Part shown: positions 34,204 to 42,132 of the stretch, one piece after another
How the letters are laid out: each line of letters begins with the position of its first letter
Position numbering within the stretch: the first letter of the stretch is position 1
The notes under the pieces: model-generated
Told to the model about the DNA's origin: nothing
Seen by the model: only the letters and a program-made list of their open reading frames with translations
Databases searched by the model: none
NCBI GenBank assembly: GCA_015064785.1
Contig: SVRM01000008.1
Location: forward strand, 1-55,947
DNA: 55,947 nt
Direction: 5' to 3'
Source of the DNA: Oscillospiraceae bacterium
GTDB taxonomy: Bacteria > Bacillota > Clostridia > Oscillospirales > CAG-272
Position numbers and translations under genes: made by a program

Positions 34204-34977
34204 ATGCCAGAAAAAGTGATTCTTGTACTCGTTGACGGTATGCGTCCGGACGGTATGCTCGGATGCGGTCATCCGTTTGCCGCAGAGCTTGTATCGCGTT
34301 CGTCTCATGCGCTGGATGCACAGACGGTGATGCCGTCGGTGACGCTGCCGTGTCATATGTCGCTGTTCCACGCGGTTGATCCCGCACGGCACGGCATTAC
34401 CACCAATCTGTACATGCCGCAGGTGCGTTCGATTGACGGTCTGTTTGATCAGCTGAACCGATACGGCAAAAAGTGCGCATTCTTCTATACATGGGAAGAG
34501 CTGCGTGATCTGTCGCGCCCGGATCATCTGCATACCGCAGTCTGCTTCAATCAGCACAAGTCCCGCGACACGGATATTAAAATCACCGATGCGGCAATTT
34601 CGTATATCAAAGCGGAGATGCCGGACTTTATCTTCATTTATCTCGGCGAAACGGATGAGGTCGGCGGACATGACTGCGGCTGGATGAGTGAGCAGTACAT
34701 GAAATCGGTTGCCAAGGCAATGAGCTGTATTGAACGGATTTACCGTGAAATGCCGGAGGGCTATACACTGATCACCACGGCTGATCACGGCGGACACGAC
34801 CGCTCCCACGGTTCCGATCTGCCGGAGGACATGACCATCCCGGTCTGCTTCTGCGGTCCGCGCTTTGCGCCCGATACGGCACTTGCCGGCGTTTCGATCA
34901 AGGACATCGCACCGACGGTTGCGGCGCTGCTCGATGTTCCCGCTGTGCAGGAATGGGAAGGGCATTCTCTTGTTTAA
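34204..34977 (+). CDS. Alkaline phosphatase/nucleotide pyrophosphatase-type protein
   Basis: 257-aa soluble member of the alkaline phosphatase superfamily (type I phosphodiesterase/nucleotide pyrophosphatase branch). Metal and nucleophile positions: LVDGMRPDG (Asp) near residue 10, PSVTLPCHMSLFH (Thr nucleophile) near 44, YLGETDEVGGHD near 148 (Asp, His), TTADHGGHDRSHG near 193 (Asp-His, second His). There is no signal peptide, so a cytoplasmic substrate is expected. GGGAGG precedes ATG 34204. The C-terminus overlaps the Sfp-type gene by 8 nt. Substrate unknown. Confidence 0.87.
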   Translation: MPEKVILVLVDGMRPDGMLGCGHPFAAELVSRSSHALDAQTVMPSVTLPCHMSLFHAVDPARHGITTNLYMPQVRSIDGLFDQLNRYGKKCAFFYTWEELRDLSRPDHLHTAVCFNQHKSRDTDIKITDAAISYIKAEMPDFIFIYLGETDEVGGHDCGWMSEQYMKSVAKAMSCIERIYREMPEGYTLITTADHGGHDRSHGSDLPEDMTIPVCFCGPRFAPDTALAGVSIKDIAPTVAALLDVPAVQEWEGHSLV

Positions 34978-35641
34978 GCTGTATTATACCGAGGCGATGC
35001 TGTCTCATACCGATGAGGCAGCATTGTTTTCTGTACTGGATGAGGATCGCCGTTTGAAACTCACGCGGCGCCCGGCAAAGGACCGCATCAGCGCGGCAGC
35101 GGCAACGTGTCTTCTGCGGTACGCGCTGATCGATACGGGGAACGGTGTATTTTCAGATGCGCCCGTTGTATGGGAAGGCAAGCCGCACTTTGCGGATCCT
35201 GTGATTCCGCTGTATTTCAATCTGTCACATACCGTTGACCGAGCAAACGGAAGATTTGCGGCGGCGGTACTGCTGTCGGAGGAGGATGACGTCGGGGTTG
35301 ATCTGGAATACGTGCATCTCATCAAAAACAGGGATGCGCTGATGCGTCGGATATTTACGCCCTATGAGTGCACTTATATCGCACAAAGCGGAACAGAATC
35401 CGCATTTTTTGACATCTGGTGTGCAAAGGAAGCCTTTGTCAAGCGGACGGGAGAGGGATTTGCACGTCCGCTGTCATCCGTATCTGTCGATGTGTCGGAG
35501 AAAAAAGCGGTGAGCGGTGAGGTGTCGTGTGATCTTTTCTGGCACGCAGTCGGTGATTGCCGTATCTGCTGTGCCGCCGATGATCTGTCATCCGGTGTGC
35601 AGCTCACAGCCCTGACAATGGAACACGTATTATCCGTATGA
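34970..35641 (+). CDS. 4'-phosphopantetheinyl transferase superfamily protein (Sfp-like)
   Basis: 223-aa Sfp-type enzyme that would transfer phosphopantetheine from CoA to a carrier-protein serine. Family motifs: KPHFADPVIPLYFNLSHT near residue 65, DDVGVDLEYV near 105 (the magnesium Asp and Glu) and FFDIWCAKEAFVKRTGEG near 143 (the W-x-x-KEA-x-x-K core). I place the start at TTG 34970 behind GGAAGGG, overlapping the phosphodiesterase stop; no ATG lies at a suitable place upstream. No polyketide or peptide synthetase genes are nearby. AcpS-like service to fatty-acid ACP, or a distant biosynthetic cluster, are both possible. Confidence 0.87.
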   Translation: MFKLYYTEAMLSHTDEAALFSVLDEDRRLKLTRRPAKDRISAAAATCLLRYALIDTGNGVFSDAPVVWEGKPHFADPVIPLYFNLSHTVDRANGRFAAAVLLSEEDDVGVDLEYVHLIKNRDALMRRIFTPYECTYIAQSGTESAFFDIWCAKEAFVKRTGEGFARPLSSVSVDVSEKKAVSGEVSCDLFWHAVGDCRICCAADDLSSGVQLTALTMEHVLSV

Positions 35642-35659
35642 ATAAAGCAGGAGGGAAAA

Positions 35660-36184
35660 ATGGAACGCATTATCAATGAACATCTGGTCATCCGTCATCT
35701 GCGTGAGTCGGATATTGCACCGATTGTAGCGGGTGAGATTGCACAGGGCTGGCATTCGACACCCCAAAAGCTCGAGGAACGGCTGGCTCATGTGGCTGCC
35801 GGACGCGCTGTCGCATTTGCAGCTGTCTGGGACGGTGTGCCTGTCGGATATGTCTCATTGTATGACGGACCGATCCACGGACCGTTTGTCGGACGCGGGT
35901 ATCCGGAAATTGTCGATTTCAATGTACTGGAGAAATACCGCTGTCGAGGAATCGGGTCTGCATTGCTTGGGGTCTGTGAGGATCTGGCGGCGACGCGAAC
36001 AGATACGGTGACGCTCGGGGTCGGTCTGCATTGCGGCTACGGCGCGGCACAGCGGCTTTATGTCTTGCGCGGCTATGTTCCGGACGGATCCGGTATCTGG
36101 GCAGACAGCAATATCGCTGAACCGTATACGATGGTCGAAAACGGCGACGGGCTTGTACTGTATATGTCAAAGAAGCTGAAATAA
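35660..36184 (+). CDS. GNAT-family N-acetyltransferase
   Basis: 174-aa acetyltransferase of the GNAT fold. Motif A, the acetyl-CoA loop, is YRCRGIGSALL near residue 93; motif B follows as LGVGLHCGYGAAQRLYVLRGYVP near 117-139. VGYVSLYDGP forms the central strand. The acceptor cannot be told from sequence. ATG 35660 follows CAGGAGGG. Last gene of the plus-strand operon that starts at 31845; a strong bidirectional terminator follows. Confidence 0.9.
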   Translation: MERIINEHLVIRHLRESDIAPIVAGEIAQGWHSTPQKLEERLAHVAAGRAVAFAAVWDGVPVGYVSLYDGPIHGPFVGRGYPEIVDFNVLEKYRCRGIGSALLGVCEDLAATRTDTVTLGVGLHCGYGAAQRLYVLRGYVPDGSGIWADSNIAEPYTMVENGDGLVLYMSKKLK

Positions 36185-36189
36185 AACAC

Positions 36190-36226
36190 AAAAGCGGTTC
36201 CCGTGATGCGTTTGGGAACCGCTTTT
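36190..36226. terminator. Bidirectional terminator between GNAT and spoIIQ-like genes
   Basis: A perfect 13-bp stem (AAAAGCGGTTCCC/GGGAACCGCTTTT) with an 11-nt loop. The A/T ends give a U-tract in both directions between convergent genes. Confidence 0.93.
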
Positions 36227-36233
36227 CATCATA

Positions 36234-36989
36234 TTATTGCATATAGTCGGCAGGATCAACATAAATGCCGTCGACAGTCATGGAAAAATGAAGGTGACTG
36301 CTGTCCGCCATTTCAATAATCATCGTCTCACCGACACCGCCGATGACATCTCCTGCAAGCACCGTCGCTCCGGCTTCGATGCCGCGCGGCAGCTCTGCTG
36401 ACAAATTGGCATACTGTGACTTAATGCTGCCGCCATGGTTGATTTCGATGCACTGACCCAAAAAGGGGTCATACCAGACGCGCTCTACCACACCGGCGGC
36501 ACAGGCGGAGACATTGGTGCCGACAGGCGCTGTGATATCAATCCCCTGATGGACGCGGTAATCGTTCATGGTCAGTGAATAAACGGCGACATCCTCAGTG
36601 AAGTCCTTGGCAATTTCACCGCCGACGGGCATGATGGCACGGAAATGGTCGCCATTGTCAAATGCAGCTGTCGGAAGATTGTCGGTTTCCTGCGGCTCCA
36701 TCGTCGGTTTTGTTTCAGCAGGACACACCGTCTCCGCTTCCGGTACCTCGGTATCCAGCGGATTTGCCGGATGGAAGAAGCCGGCTTCCTCGGTTTCGGG
36801 TGCATCGGTTTCGAGGCTTTCTGTCAGCGGTTCGGTGACAGCGTTCTTATGCTCGTCTGTCTGGATTTTGGTTCTGCGGGATGCGGCAGAAAAAACGGTC
36901 ATCATGCCGACGGCAAGCAGTGCAAGAACTGCCAATGACCAGATACCGGCGGAGACAAGCTGGGAACGGTTTGTGTATGATTGCTTCAT
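36234..36989 (-). CDS. spoIIQ: SpoIIQ-like M23 (LytM) membrane protein
   Basis: 251-aa single-pass membrane protein: cytoplasmic tail, TM helix near residues 17-35, an acidic Glu/Thr/Pro linker (40-110), then an M23/LytM domain. YRVHQGIDITAPVG near 145 supplies the His and Asp zinc ligands and HLHFSM near 232 the last His, so the site is complete, as in clostridial SpoIIQ and unlike B. subtilis SpoIIQ. In that family the protein spans the forespore membrane and pairs with SpoIIIAH during engulfment. A sigma-F-like promoter upstream (37051-37078) supports a forespore role. Alternative: a vegetative M23 endopeptidase. Confidence 0.75.
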   Translation of the reverse strand: MKQSYTNRSQLVSAGIWSLAVLALLAVGMMTVFSAASRRTKIQTDEHKNAVTEPLTESLETDAPETEEAGFFHPANPLDTEVPEAETVCPAETKPTMEPQETDNLPTAAFDNGDHFRAIMPVGGEIAKDFTEDVAVYSLTMNDYRVHQGIDITAPVGTNVSACAAGVVERVWYDPFLGQCIEINHGGSIKSQYANLSAELPRGIEAGATVLAGDVIGGVGETMIIEMADSSHLHFSMTVDGIYVDPADYMQ

Positions 36990-37050
36990 GTGTTATATTC
37001 TCCTTTGCGTGATCGTGCGGACACCAGATCATGGCAGTCCGTTTGCTTGT

Positions 37051-37078
37051 AGTGTTGCCGCAATTCGGAGAAGTATAC
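37051..37078 (-). promoter_or_regulatory. Putative sigma-F (forespore) promoter of spoIIQ
   Basis: Minus strand GTATA (37078-37074), 14-nt spacer, GGCAACACT (37059-37051), matching the sigma-F pattern GYATA / GGNNANANT. It lies 62 nt before the start codon. In B. subtilis spoIIQ is sigma-F dependent. Confidence 0.5.
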
Positions 37079-37107
37079 AGTTTTTTGAAAAGAATATGAG
37101 GAAAGAA

Positions 37108-37160
37108 CAGACTGCTGTACCGATGCCACGTGGATATGGCGATCAGTACAGCAGACTGAT
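37108..37160 (-). terminator. Long hairpin after the membrane-protein gene
   Basis: CAG-A-CTGCTGTAC pairs with GTACAGCAG-A-CTG (one A-A mismatch), with a partly self-complementary loop. On the minus strand CTGTTCTTTCC follows, a weak U-tract. It separates mtnA and the membrane gene from spoIIQ. Confidence 0.6.
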
Positions 37161-37172
37161 GTGTTATCATTT

Positions 37173-37754
37173 TCAATATCGATTTTTTTCTTCCGGCACA
37201 TACAGCGACGTGAACACAATTGCATCGACGGGGAACCAAACGAACAGCAGATGACAGACAACCACCAGGATGACATCAAGCTGACGCAGTTCAAATCGGA
37301 TGAATGGCCAGAAAAAGCCGAAAAAGAGAAGAAGCAGCGGCACGAGCAGCTTGTATTTGCCGCAGACGGCGCGGACAGCACAAACCACGACGGCACACCA
37401 GAAGATACATTCCACGAGCAGACAGAGCAGAGAGGACACGGAAAATGACGACAGAGAACCAAGGAATGTCAGAAGCTTTGTCAGCATGACCGAACCTGCG
37501 AGGATGATCATGGTCGGAATCATCTCGGTCACGTCCCTCTCCGCATACCGGCGTACGCGGTACACATGAAAGACAGCAGCGGCGATCAGCAAACTACTGC
37601 TGACAGCAGCTATGATATCAATGGACAGGATCGCACGGACGGTACGCCATCCCTGAAGGGCTGTGTAGGCAATCAGCACAAACAGCAGATAGACAAACTG
37701 CTTCGGTCTTGGACGAACGACGAGCGGAGACTTGAAATGTGGGAATCCTTTCAT
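37173..37754 (-). CDS. Multi-pass membrane protein of unknown function
   Basis: 193-aa protein with six hydrophobic helices (about 18-35, 40-60, 78-100, 105-130, 135-155 and 158-180) and a basic N-terminus. No family motif recognised. It overlaps the mtnA stop by 4 nt (ATGA), so it is translationally coupled to a methionine-salvage enzyme, but nothing in it suggests transport of a thiol or sugar. A hairpin follows the gene. Confidence 0.7.
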   Translation of the reverse strand: MKGFPHFKSPLVVRPRPKQFVYLLFVLIAYTALQGWRTVRAILSIDIIAAVSSSLLIAAAVFHVYRVRRYAERDVTEMIPTMIILAGSVMLTKLLTFLGSLSSFSVSSLLCLLVECIFWCAVVVCAVRAVCGKYKLLVPLLLLFFGFFWPFIRFELRQLDVILVVVCHLLFVWFPVDAIVFTSLYVPEEKNRY

Positions 37755-38872
37755 TGTGCGGATTCCTCCGTGATGATCGGCTCACCTGCCGCCTTGCGGG
37801 CGAAGATATCTTCAAATGCATCCTTGTACGGCGGGTAAGCAATGCCGTATTCAGTGACGATGCCGGCGATCAGCGATGCATCCGTGACATCAAATGCGGG
37901 ATTGTACACCTTGACACCGGCAGGTGCCATACGGGTCTCATACCAAAGCTCTGTCACTTCAGTGGGCTTGCGTTCCTCGATTGGAATGTCAGCGCCGGTC
38001 GGGCATTTCATATCAATCGTTGCGGTCGGAGCGCAGATGTACAGAGGAACCCCATACTGCTTTGCAACACATGCGACGACGGACGTGCCGATTTTGTTTG
38101 CGGTATCGCCGTTTGCCGCGACGCGGTCACAGCCGACAAAAATCGCCTGCACCAGTCCCTGTTTCATGACAGCGGAGGACATGTTGTCGCAGATCAGCGT
38201 GACATCGACGCCGGCTTCATGCAGCTCATATGCGGTCAGACGTGCACCCTGCAAAAGCGGTCTTGTTTCATCGGCAAACACATGGAAGTTGTAACCGCGT
38301 TCATGACCGAGATAAATCGGAGCGGTTGCGGTTCCGTATTTTGCGGCGGCGAGACGACCGGCGTTGCAGTGGGTCAGAATTCCATCTCCCGGCTTGACAA
38401 GCGACAGACCGTACTCGCCGATCGCACGGCAGACGCGGATATCCTCCGCTTTGATCTCCTCACATTCCGCGCGGAGAACAGAGAGGATTTCTGTGTTGTC
38501 CTTTGTTCTGTTCGCAAGATAGACACGCTCCATGCGGTCCAGCGCCCAGAACAGATTGACGGCGGTCGGGCGGGACGATGCCATATAGGCTTTGTCCGCT
38601 TTCAGTGCCGCGGTCAGCGCATTCGGTGTGATCGCAGGATTCTCGGTGACATGTTCTTTTGCCGCAAGGTAATACGCCATGCCGGCAGTGATGCCGATGG
38701 CAGGTGCACCGCGGACGCAGAGGCGGTAGATCGCGTCATGAATCTCCGGCTGTGTGTGCAGATGCATGATCTCACATGTGCCGGGGAGCTTTGTCTGATC
38801 TAAGATGACAATGGCAGAATCTGCATCGTCGAGGGTTACGGTTTCGATTTGGGAGAAGTTGGGATTGGACAT
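37751..38872 (-). CDS. mtnA: S-methyl-5-thioribose-1-phosphate isomerase
   Basis: 373-aa isomerase of the methionine-salvage pathway, turning methylthioribose-1-P into methylthioribulose-1-P. Family marks: [17 protein letters not shown] near residue 54, [16 protein letters not shown] near 97, [10 protein letters not shown] near 165 (catalytic Cys), [10 protein letters not shown] near 227 (catalytic Asp) and [18 protein letters not shown] near 245. It belongs to the eIF2B-like superfamily, but the catalytic Cys and Asp point to MtnA. Other mtn genes are not in the window, so a shunt or incomplete pathway is possible. AAAGGG precedes ATG 38872. Confidence 0.95.
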   Translation of the reverse strand: MSNPNFSQIETVTLDDADSAIVILDQTKLPGTCEIMHLHTQPEIHDAIYRLCVRGAPAIGITAGMAYYLAAKEHVTENPAITPNALTAALKADKAYMASSRPTAVNLFWALDRMERVYLANRTKDNTEILSVLRAECEEIKAEDIRVCRAIGEYGLSLVKPGDGILTHCNAGRLAAAKYGTATAPIYLGHERGYNFHVFADETRPLLQGARLTAYELHEAGVDVTLICDNMSSAVMKQGLVQAIFVGCDRVAANGDTANKIGTSVVACVAKQYGVPLYICAPTATIDMKCPTGADIPIEERKPTEVTELWYETRMAPAGVKVYNPAFDVTDASLIAGIVTEYGIAYPPYKDAFEDIFARKAAGEPIITEESAQ

Positions 38873-38926
38873 GTTGTTTACCCTTTCTGAATCATGTCGT
38901 TACATGAAAGGATGGTGACATAATTC

Positions 38927-38951
38927 TGTAGGGGCGATTCACGAATCGCCC
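38927..38951 (+). repeat. REP-like palindrome R2 (downstream of RAYT)
   Basis: TGTAGGGGCGATTC-A-CGAATCGCCC type unit, plus orientation, ending 15 bp from the RAYT stop codon. It pairs in inverse orientation with R3 across the gene. Confidence 0.9.
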
Positions 38952-38966
38952 GCTTTTCCATATTCT

Positions 38967-39494
38967 TCATAATGCTGGCGTGGAACCATTTTGTTCCGAA
39001 TAAAAACAATCATACTGCCAGACCATCGGATTGTTTTGAATATAATTCCAAATATGCAGATACTTCTTTTCGCTTCTGATAATCGAATCATGATACGACC
39101 GCTGCCAGACCTTTTCATGAGAATTTATCTGATGAATTTCTTTGGAAATATTCATTTTCAGGTATCCGATCATTTTATCGAGATAACTGCGCGTTTCGAG
39201 GGGTGTCCGATTGCCGGTGATCTGATGTGTCATCAGAAACAGCAAATGAATATAGTTTGGCATGATGACATACGCATGAAGAATGATATCATATTTCTGC
39301 GGGAGCAGTTGGATATATTTTTTTGCGATATCACCATATGCAGTGAGATTAACGGAAACATCATTGGGCGGTGCACCTGTAATGTCTGAAAAGAGTTGTC
39401 GACGCCGATCGGTACAGATGGTGATAAAGTATGCACCATCCTGATTGTAATCATATCCGTGAAGACGTGGGGATTTTCGATTTGGCAAATTCAT
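38967..39494 (-). CDS. REP-associated tyrosine transposase (RAYT) with altered HUH motif
   Basis: 175-aa Y1-transposase/RAYT family protein, which cuts single-stranded REP hairpins in known members. Seen: GAYFITICTDRRRQLF near residue 20, AYVIMPNYIHLLFLM near 74-88, VWQRSYHDSIIRSEK near 127 and the conserved NYIQNNP near 149. The catalytic HUH pair should read MPNHIHLL; here residue 81 is Tyr (codon TAT, one transition from CAT), leaving YIH. It has no Shine-Dalgarno site: 11 bp before the ATG the R3 palindrome begins. The gene is otherwise open and full length. It may be inactive for cleavage or recently inactivated. Confidence 0.9.
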   Translation of the reverse strand: MNLPNRKSPRLHGYDYNQDGAYFITICTDRRRQLFSDITGAPPNDVSVNLTAYGDIAKKYIQLLPQKYDIILHAYVIMPNYIHLLFLMTHQITGNRTPLETRSYLDKMIGYLKMNISKEIHQINSHEKVWQRSYHDSIIRSEKKYLHIWNYIQNNPMVWQYDCFYSEQNGSTPAL

Positions 39495-39505
39495 AAAAGT
39501 TAGAC

Positions 39506-39530
39506 GGGCGATTCATGAATCGCCCCTACA
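39506..39530 (-). repeat. REP-like palindrome R3 (upstream of RAYT)
   Basis: GGGCGATTCATGAATCGCCC followed by CTACA; minus orientation, 11 bp upstream of the RAYT start codon. Confidence 0.9.
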
Positions 39531-39603
39531 ACGGAGAGATGATAACGGTGAGAAATGATACGGGAAAATCTGCAATCAAGTAGGTACAAAGGAGAAGTTA
39601 GAC

Positions 39604-39628
39604 GGGTGACGAGTGAATCGCCCCTACA
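39604..39628 (-). repeat. Degenerate REP-like unit R4
   Basis: GTGAATCGCCCCTACA is intact, but the other arm reads GGGTGACGA, so the palindrome is broken. Both R3 and R4 are preceded by GTTAGACGGG, pointing to a duplicated flank. Confidence 0.7.
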
Positions 39629-39657
39629 TCAGAAAGAGAGCGTGTGGTAATGATGCG

Positions 39658-39682
39658 AGAGGATGCCGCACGGACATCCTCT
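39658..39682 (-). terminator. Hairpin after thrS
   Basis: AGAGGATG pairs with CATCCTCT around a 9-nt loop, 14 bp past the thrS stop. No U-tract follows on the minus strand, so termination is uncertain. Confidence 0.45.
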
Positions 39683-39695
39683 GACATATATAAAC

Positions 39696-41627
39696 TTACT
39701 TTACCAGATTCTTGACATCATCCAGGCAGCGTTCGATGAACGCATCGACGGTCATGGTACCCTCGTCGCCGTTCTTTCTGGAGCGGACAGCGAGTTCTCC
39801 CTCGTTCATTTCCTTGTCGCCGATGACGAGCATATAGGGAACCTTGTCAAGCTGGGATTCACGGATCTTACGGCCGATGGTTTCGTTTCTGTCATCGACC
39901 TCAACACGCAGACCGGCACATTCCATCTTGCGCTTCAGATCGTAGCAGTAGTCGATGTGTTCGTTGCCGATGGGCAGAATTTTGACCTGCGTCGGAGCGA
40001 TGAACATCGGCAGTGCACCTGCGTACTTTTCAATGAGCAGGGCAAGGGTACGTTCGTAGCAGCCCAGAGACGTTCTGTGGATGATATACGGCGTCTTCAT
40101 CGTGTTGTCGGAGTCGACGTATTCCATACCGAACTTCTTTGCCAGCAGCATATCGATCTGGATGGTGATGAGCGTATCTTCCTTACCGAAGACATTGCGG
40201 ATCTGAATGTCGAGCTTCGGACCGTAGAACGCCGCTTCGTCGATACCGATCTTGTAGTCGATGCCGTTTTCGTCAAGCAGCTGCTTCATGATGCTCTGTG
40301 CTTCATCCCACTGCGCGGGCGTACCCTCGTACTTGTCGGTACGGTTGGGATCCCACTGGGAGAAGCGGAAGGAGCAGTCTTCTTTCAGACCGACAGCGTC
40401 GAGCATATACAGCGCCAGATCGAGACAGCCCTTGAATTCCTCTGCGAGCTGTTCGGGACGGAGGATCAGGTGACCCTCGGAGATCGTGAACTGGCGGACA
40501 CGGATCAGACCATGCATTTCGCCGGAATCTTCATTTCTGAACAGGGTAGAGGTTTCACCCAGACGCATCGGAAGCTCGCGGTAGGAACGCTTCTTATTGA
40601 GGAATACCTGATACTGGAACGGGCAGGTCATCGGACGGAGCGCGAAGCATTCCTTCGTTTCGTCGTGCGGGTCGCCGAGGACGAACATACCGTCCAGATA
40701 GTGATCCCAGTGACCGGAGATCTTATAAAGGTCGCGCTTTGCCATCAAGGGGGTCTTGGTCAGCAGGTAGCCGCGTCTCTGTTCTTCGTCTTCCACAAAT
40801 CTCTGCATGAGCTGAATGGTGCGTGCGCCCTTGGGCAGCAGAATCGGCAGACCCTGACCGACATAGTCAACCGTCGTGAAGAATTCCAGCTCACGACCGA
40901 GCTTGTTGTGGTCGCGCTTGAGTGCTTCTGCCTGTGCCTCAAGGTATGCGTTGAGGGCATCCTTGGTCGGGTAAGCCGTACCGTAGATACGCTGCAGCTG
41001 CTTGTTGTTCTGGTCGCCCTTCCAGTAAGCACCGGTGCAGGCGGTCAGCTTGAACGCCTTGACAGCGCCCGTGGAGAACAGGTGCGGACCTGCACACAGA
41101 TCGGTGAAGTCGCCCTGCTGATAGAACGAAATTTCCTTGCCCTCGGGCAGCTCTTCAATGAGCTGAACCTTGTAGGGCTCCTCACGCTCGGTCATGAACT
41201 TGACAGCCTCATCGCGGGGCAGAGTGAATCGCTCGATTTTGATATTTTCCTTGACAATCTTCTTCATTTCACCTTCCAGCTGCTTGAGCACTTCTGCTGT
41301 GAAGGGTGTTTCGGAGTCGAAGTCGTAGTAGAAGCCGTTGTCAATCGCCGGACCGATGGTCAGTTTGGTTTCGGGATACAGGCGCTTGACAGCCTGTGCG
41401 AGAATATGGGATGCGGTGTGCCAGAAGACGTGCTTGCCCTCGTCGTCCGCAAAGGTATGGAGCTTGATTTCAGCGTCGCCGTCCAGCGGTGTGGTCAGGT
41501 CACAGACCGTGCCGTTCACCGATGCCGCAATGACCTCGCGGGAAATCAGTTCTGCTTCCTTTGCTGCTTCGTAGACCGTAATCGGTGCGGAAAGCTCGAT
41601 TTTCTTTTCTCCAAATGTGATAATCAT
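39696..41627 (-). CDS. thrS: Threonine--tRNA ligase
   Basis: 643-aa class II synthetase. An N-terminal TGS domain (about 1-62) is followed by the editing domain with HTASHILAQAVKRLYP (HxxxH) near residue 70 and CAGPHL near 175. The catalytic core has YLLTKTPLM, RPMTCPFQYQVF (zinc Cys), FRNEDSGEMHGLIRVRQF (motif 2) and ISEGHLI (zinc His), then motif 3 in RTSLGCYERTLALLIE. The anticodon-binding domain (PTQVKILPIGNEHIDYC) is at the C-terminus. ATG 41627 is chosen because it matches the TGS start and has AAAGGAG 11 nt upstream. The leader holds a T-box and, unusually, two REP-like palindromes. Confidence 0.97.
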   Translation of the reverse strand: MIITFGEKKIELSAPITVYEAAKEAELISREVIAASVNGTVCDLTTPLDGDAEIKLHTFADDEGKHVFWHTASHILAQAVKRLYPETKLTIGPAIDNGFYYDFDSETPFTAEVLKQLEGEMKKIVKENIKIERFTLPRDEAVKFMTEREEPYKVQLIEELPEGKEISFYQQGDFTDLCAGPHLFSTGAVKAFKLTACTGAYWKGDQNNKQLQRIYGTAYPTKDALNAYLEAQAEALKRDHNKLGRELEFFTTVDYVGQGLPILLPKGARTIQLMQRFVEDEEQRRGYLLTKTPLMAKRDLYKISGHWDHYLDGMFVLGDPHDETKECFALRPMTCPFQYQVFLNKKRSYRELPMRLGETSTLFRNEDSGEMHGLIRVRQFTISEGHLILRPEQLAEEFKGCLDLALYMLDAVGLKEDCSFRFSQWDPNRTDKYEGTPAQWDEAQSIMKQLLDENGIDYKIGIDEAAFYGPKLDIQIRNVFGKEDTLITIQIDMLLAKKFGMEYVDSDNTMKTPYIIHRTSLGCYERTLALLIEKYAGALPMFIAPTQVKILPIGNEHIDYCYDLKRKMECAGLRVEVDDRNETIGRKIRESQLDKVPYMLVIGDKEMNEGELAVRSRKNGDEGTMTVDAFIERCLDDVKNLVK

Positions 41628-41680
41628 ACTATTTATTTCTCCTTTCGGGTGTTGAAAATACGTGGTGAATATAAGATATT

Positions 41681-41705
41681 TGTAGGGGCGATTCACGAAT
41701 CGCCC
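41681..41705 (+). repeat. REP-like palindrome R5 in the thrS leader
   Basis: GGGGCGATTCACGAATCGCC type unit preceded by TGTA, plus orientation, 54 bp upstream of the thrS start codon and inside its transcript. Converges with R6. Confidence 0.88.
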
Positions 41706-41794
41706 GCATGATTGATGCAGAATCGAATCGGATAGAACGATACGATATGGGGAATTTTGTTTCGTTTGTTATGCATATTGGGTATTGTCGGAAC

Positions 41795-41834
41795 GGGCGA
41801 TTCGTGGCGACATTTTGTCGCGTTCGCCCCTACA
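41795..41834 (-). repeat. REP-like unit R6 with nested hairpin, in the thrS leader
   Basis: Outer arms GGGCGATTCGTG and GTTCGCCCCTACA enclose an inner stem GCGAC-ATTTT-GTCGC (41808-41822), making a 40-bp form of the repeat. It lies 42 bp after the T-box terminator. The 89-bp spacer to R5 shows no gene. Confidence 0.8.
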
Positions 41835-41869
41835 GATGATCGTGAACATTTGCTTTGTACAATCATAAA

Positions 41870-42098
41870 TGAATAACCCCGAAGCAGATTCTTCTGCTCC
41901 GGGGTGCAAAAACAAAGTTTGTGCACGGTTCCACCCGTGAATTTTTCTCTGGATGCGTATGGGAAGTGTCGCATGGGTGGTACTGCTCGTCCTTTTCTGC
42001 CGCAGTACACTCTCAGCCGGTGATGCACCTCTCTGACGGAGTTTTCCCCGTTTGACAGATCCGATACGGACAACATGTCCCATACAAATTATTTACAC
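41870..42098 (-). promoter_or_regulatory. T-box riboswitch (threonine) controlling thrS
   Basis: Minus-strand leader with the conserved T-box sequence GGGTGGAACC (41936-41927) and a terminator of 13-bp arms, ACCCCGGAGCAGA/TCTGCTTCGGGGT (41876-41905), followed by TTATTCATTT. Stem I features include AGAGAG and GGCTGAGAG. A candidate specifier ACC (Thr), itself within ACCACC, is at 41981-41979. Uncharged tRNA(Thr) would stabilise the antiterminator and allow thrS expression. Confidence 0.88.
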
Positions 42099-42103
42099 AC
42101 TAT

Positions 42104-42132
42104 ATTATACCGCAGAAGTCTGGTTTTGTCAA
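42104..42132 (-). promoter_or_regulatory. Promoter of the T-box/thrS transcript
   Basis: Minus strand TTGACA (42132-42127), 17-nt spacer, TATAAT (42109-42104): a perfect consensus. The -35 overlaps the last codon and stop of the MgsA-like gene. Confidence 0.85.

Larger units (their letters stand above)
38927..39530 (-). mobile_element. REP-RAYT unit (REPtron-like)
   Basis: A 604-bp unit: R2 (plus orientation), 15 bp, RAYT gene, 11 bp, R3 (minus orientation). The two REPs converge on the gene exactly as in two other pairs in this window, where the gene is replaced by about 90 bp of spacer. No target duplication is apparent. Confidence 0.75.

Noticed and set aside
39663-41711. 682-codon open frame on the plus strand
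   Set aside because: Shadow of thrS; no ribosome site and no recognisable domain.
41960-41985. Plus-strand GGGTGGTAC as a second T-box in the opposite direction
   Set aside because: No terminator or gene follows on the plus strand; the sequence is the complement of the ACCACC specifier region of the minus-strand T-box.
41693-42076. 127-codon open frame over the T-box on the minus strand
   Set aside because: It lies over the T-box terminator and REP units; non-coding leader explains it fully.
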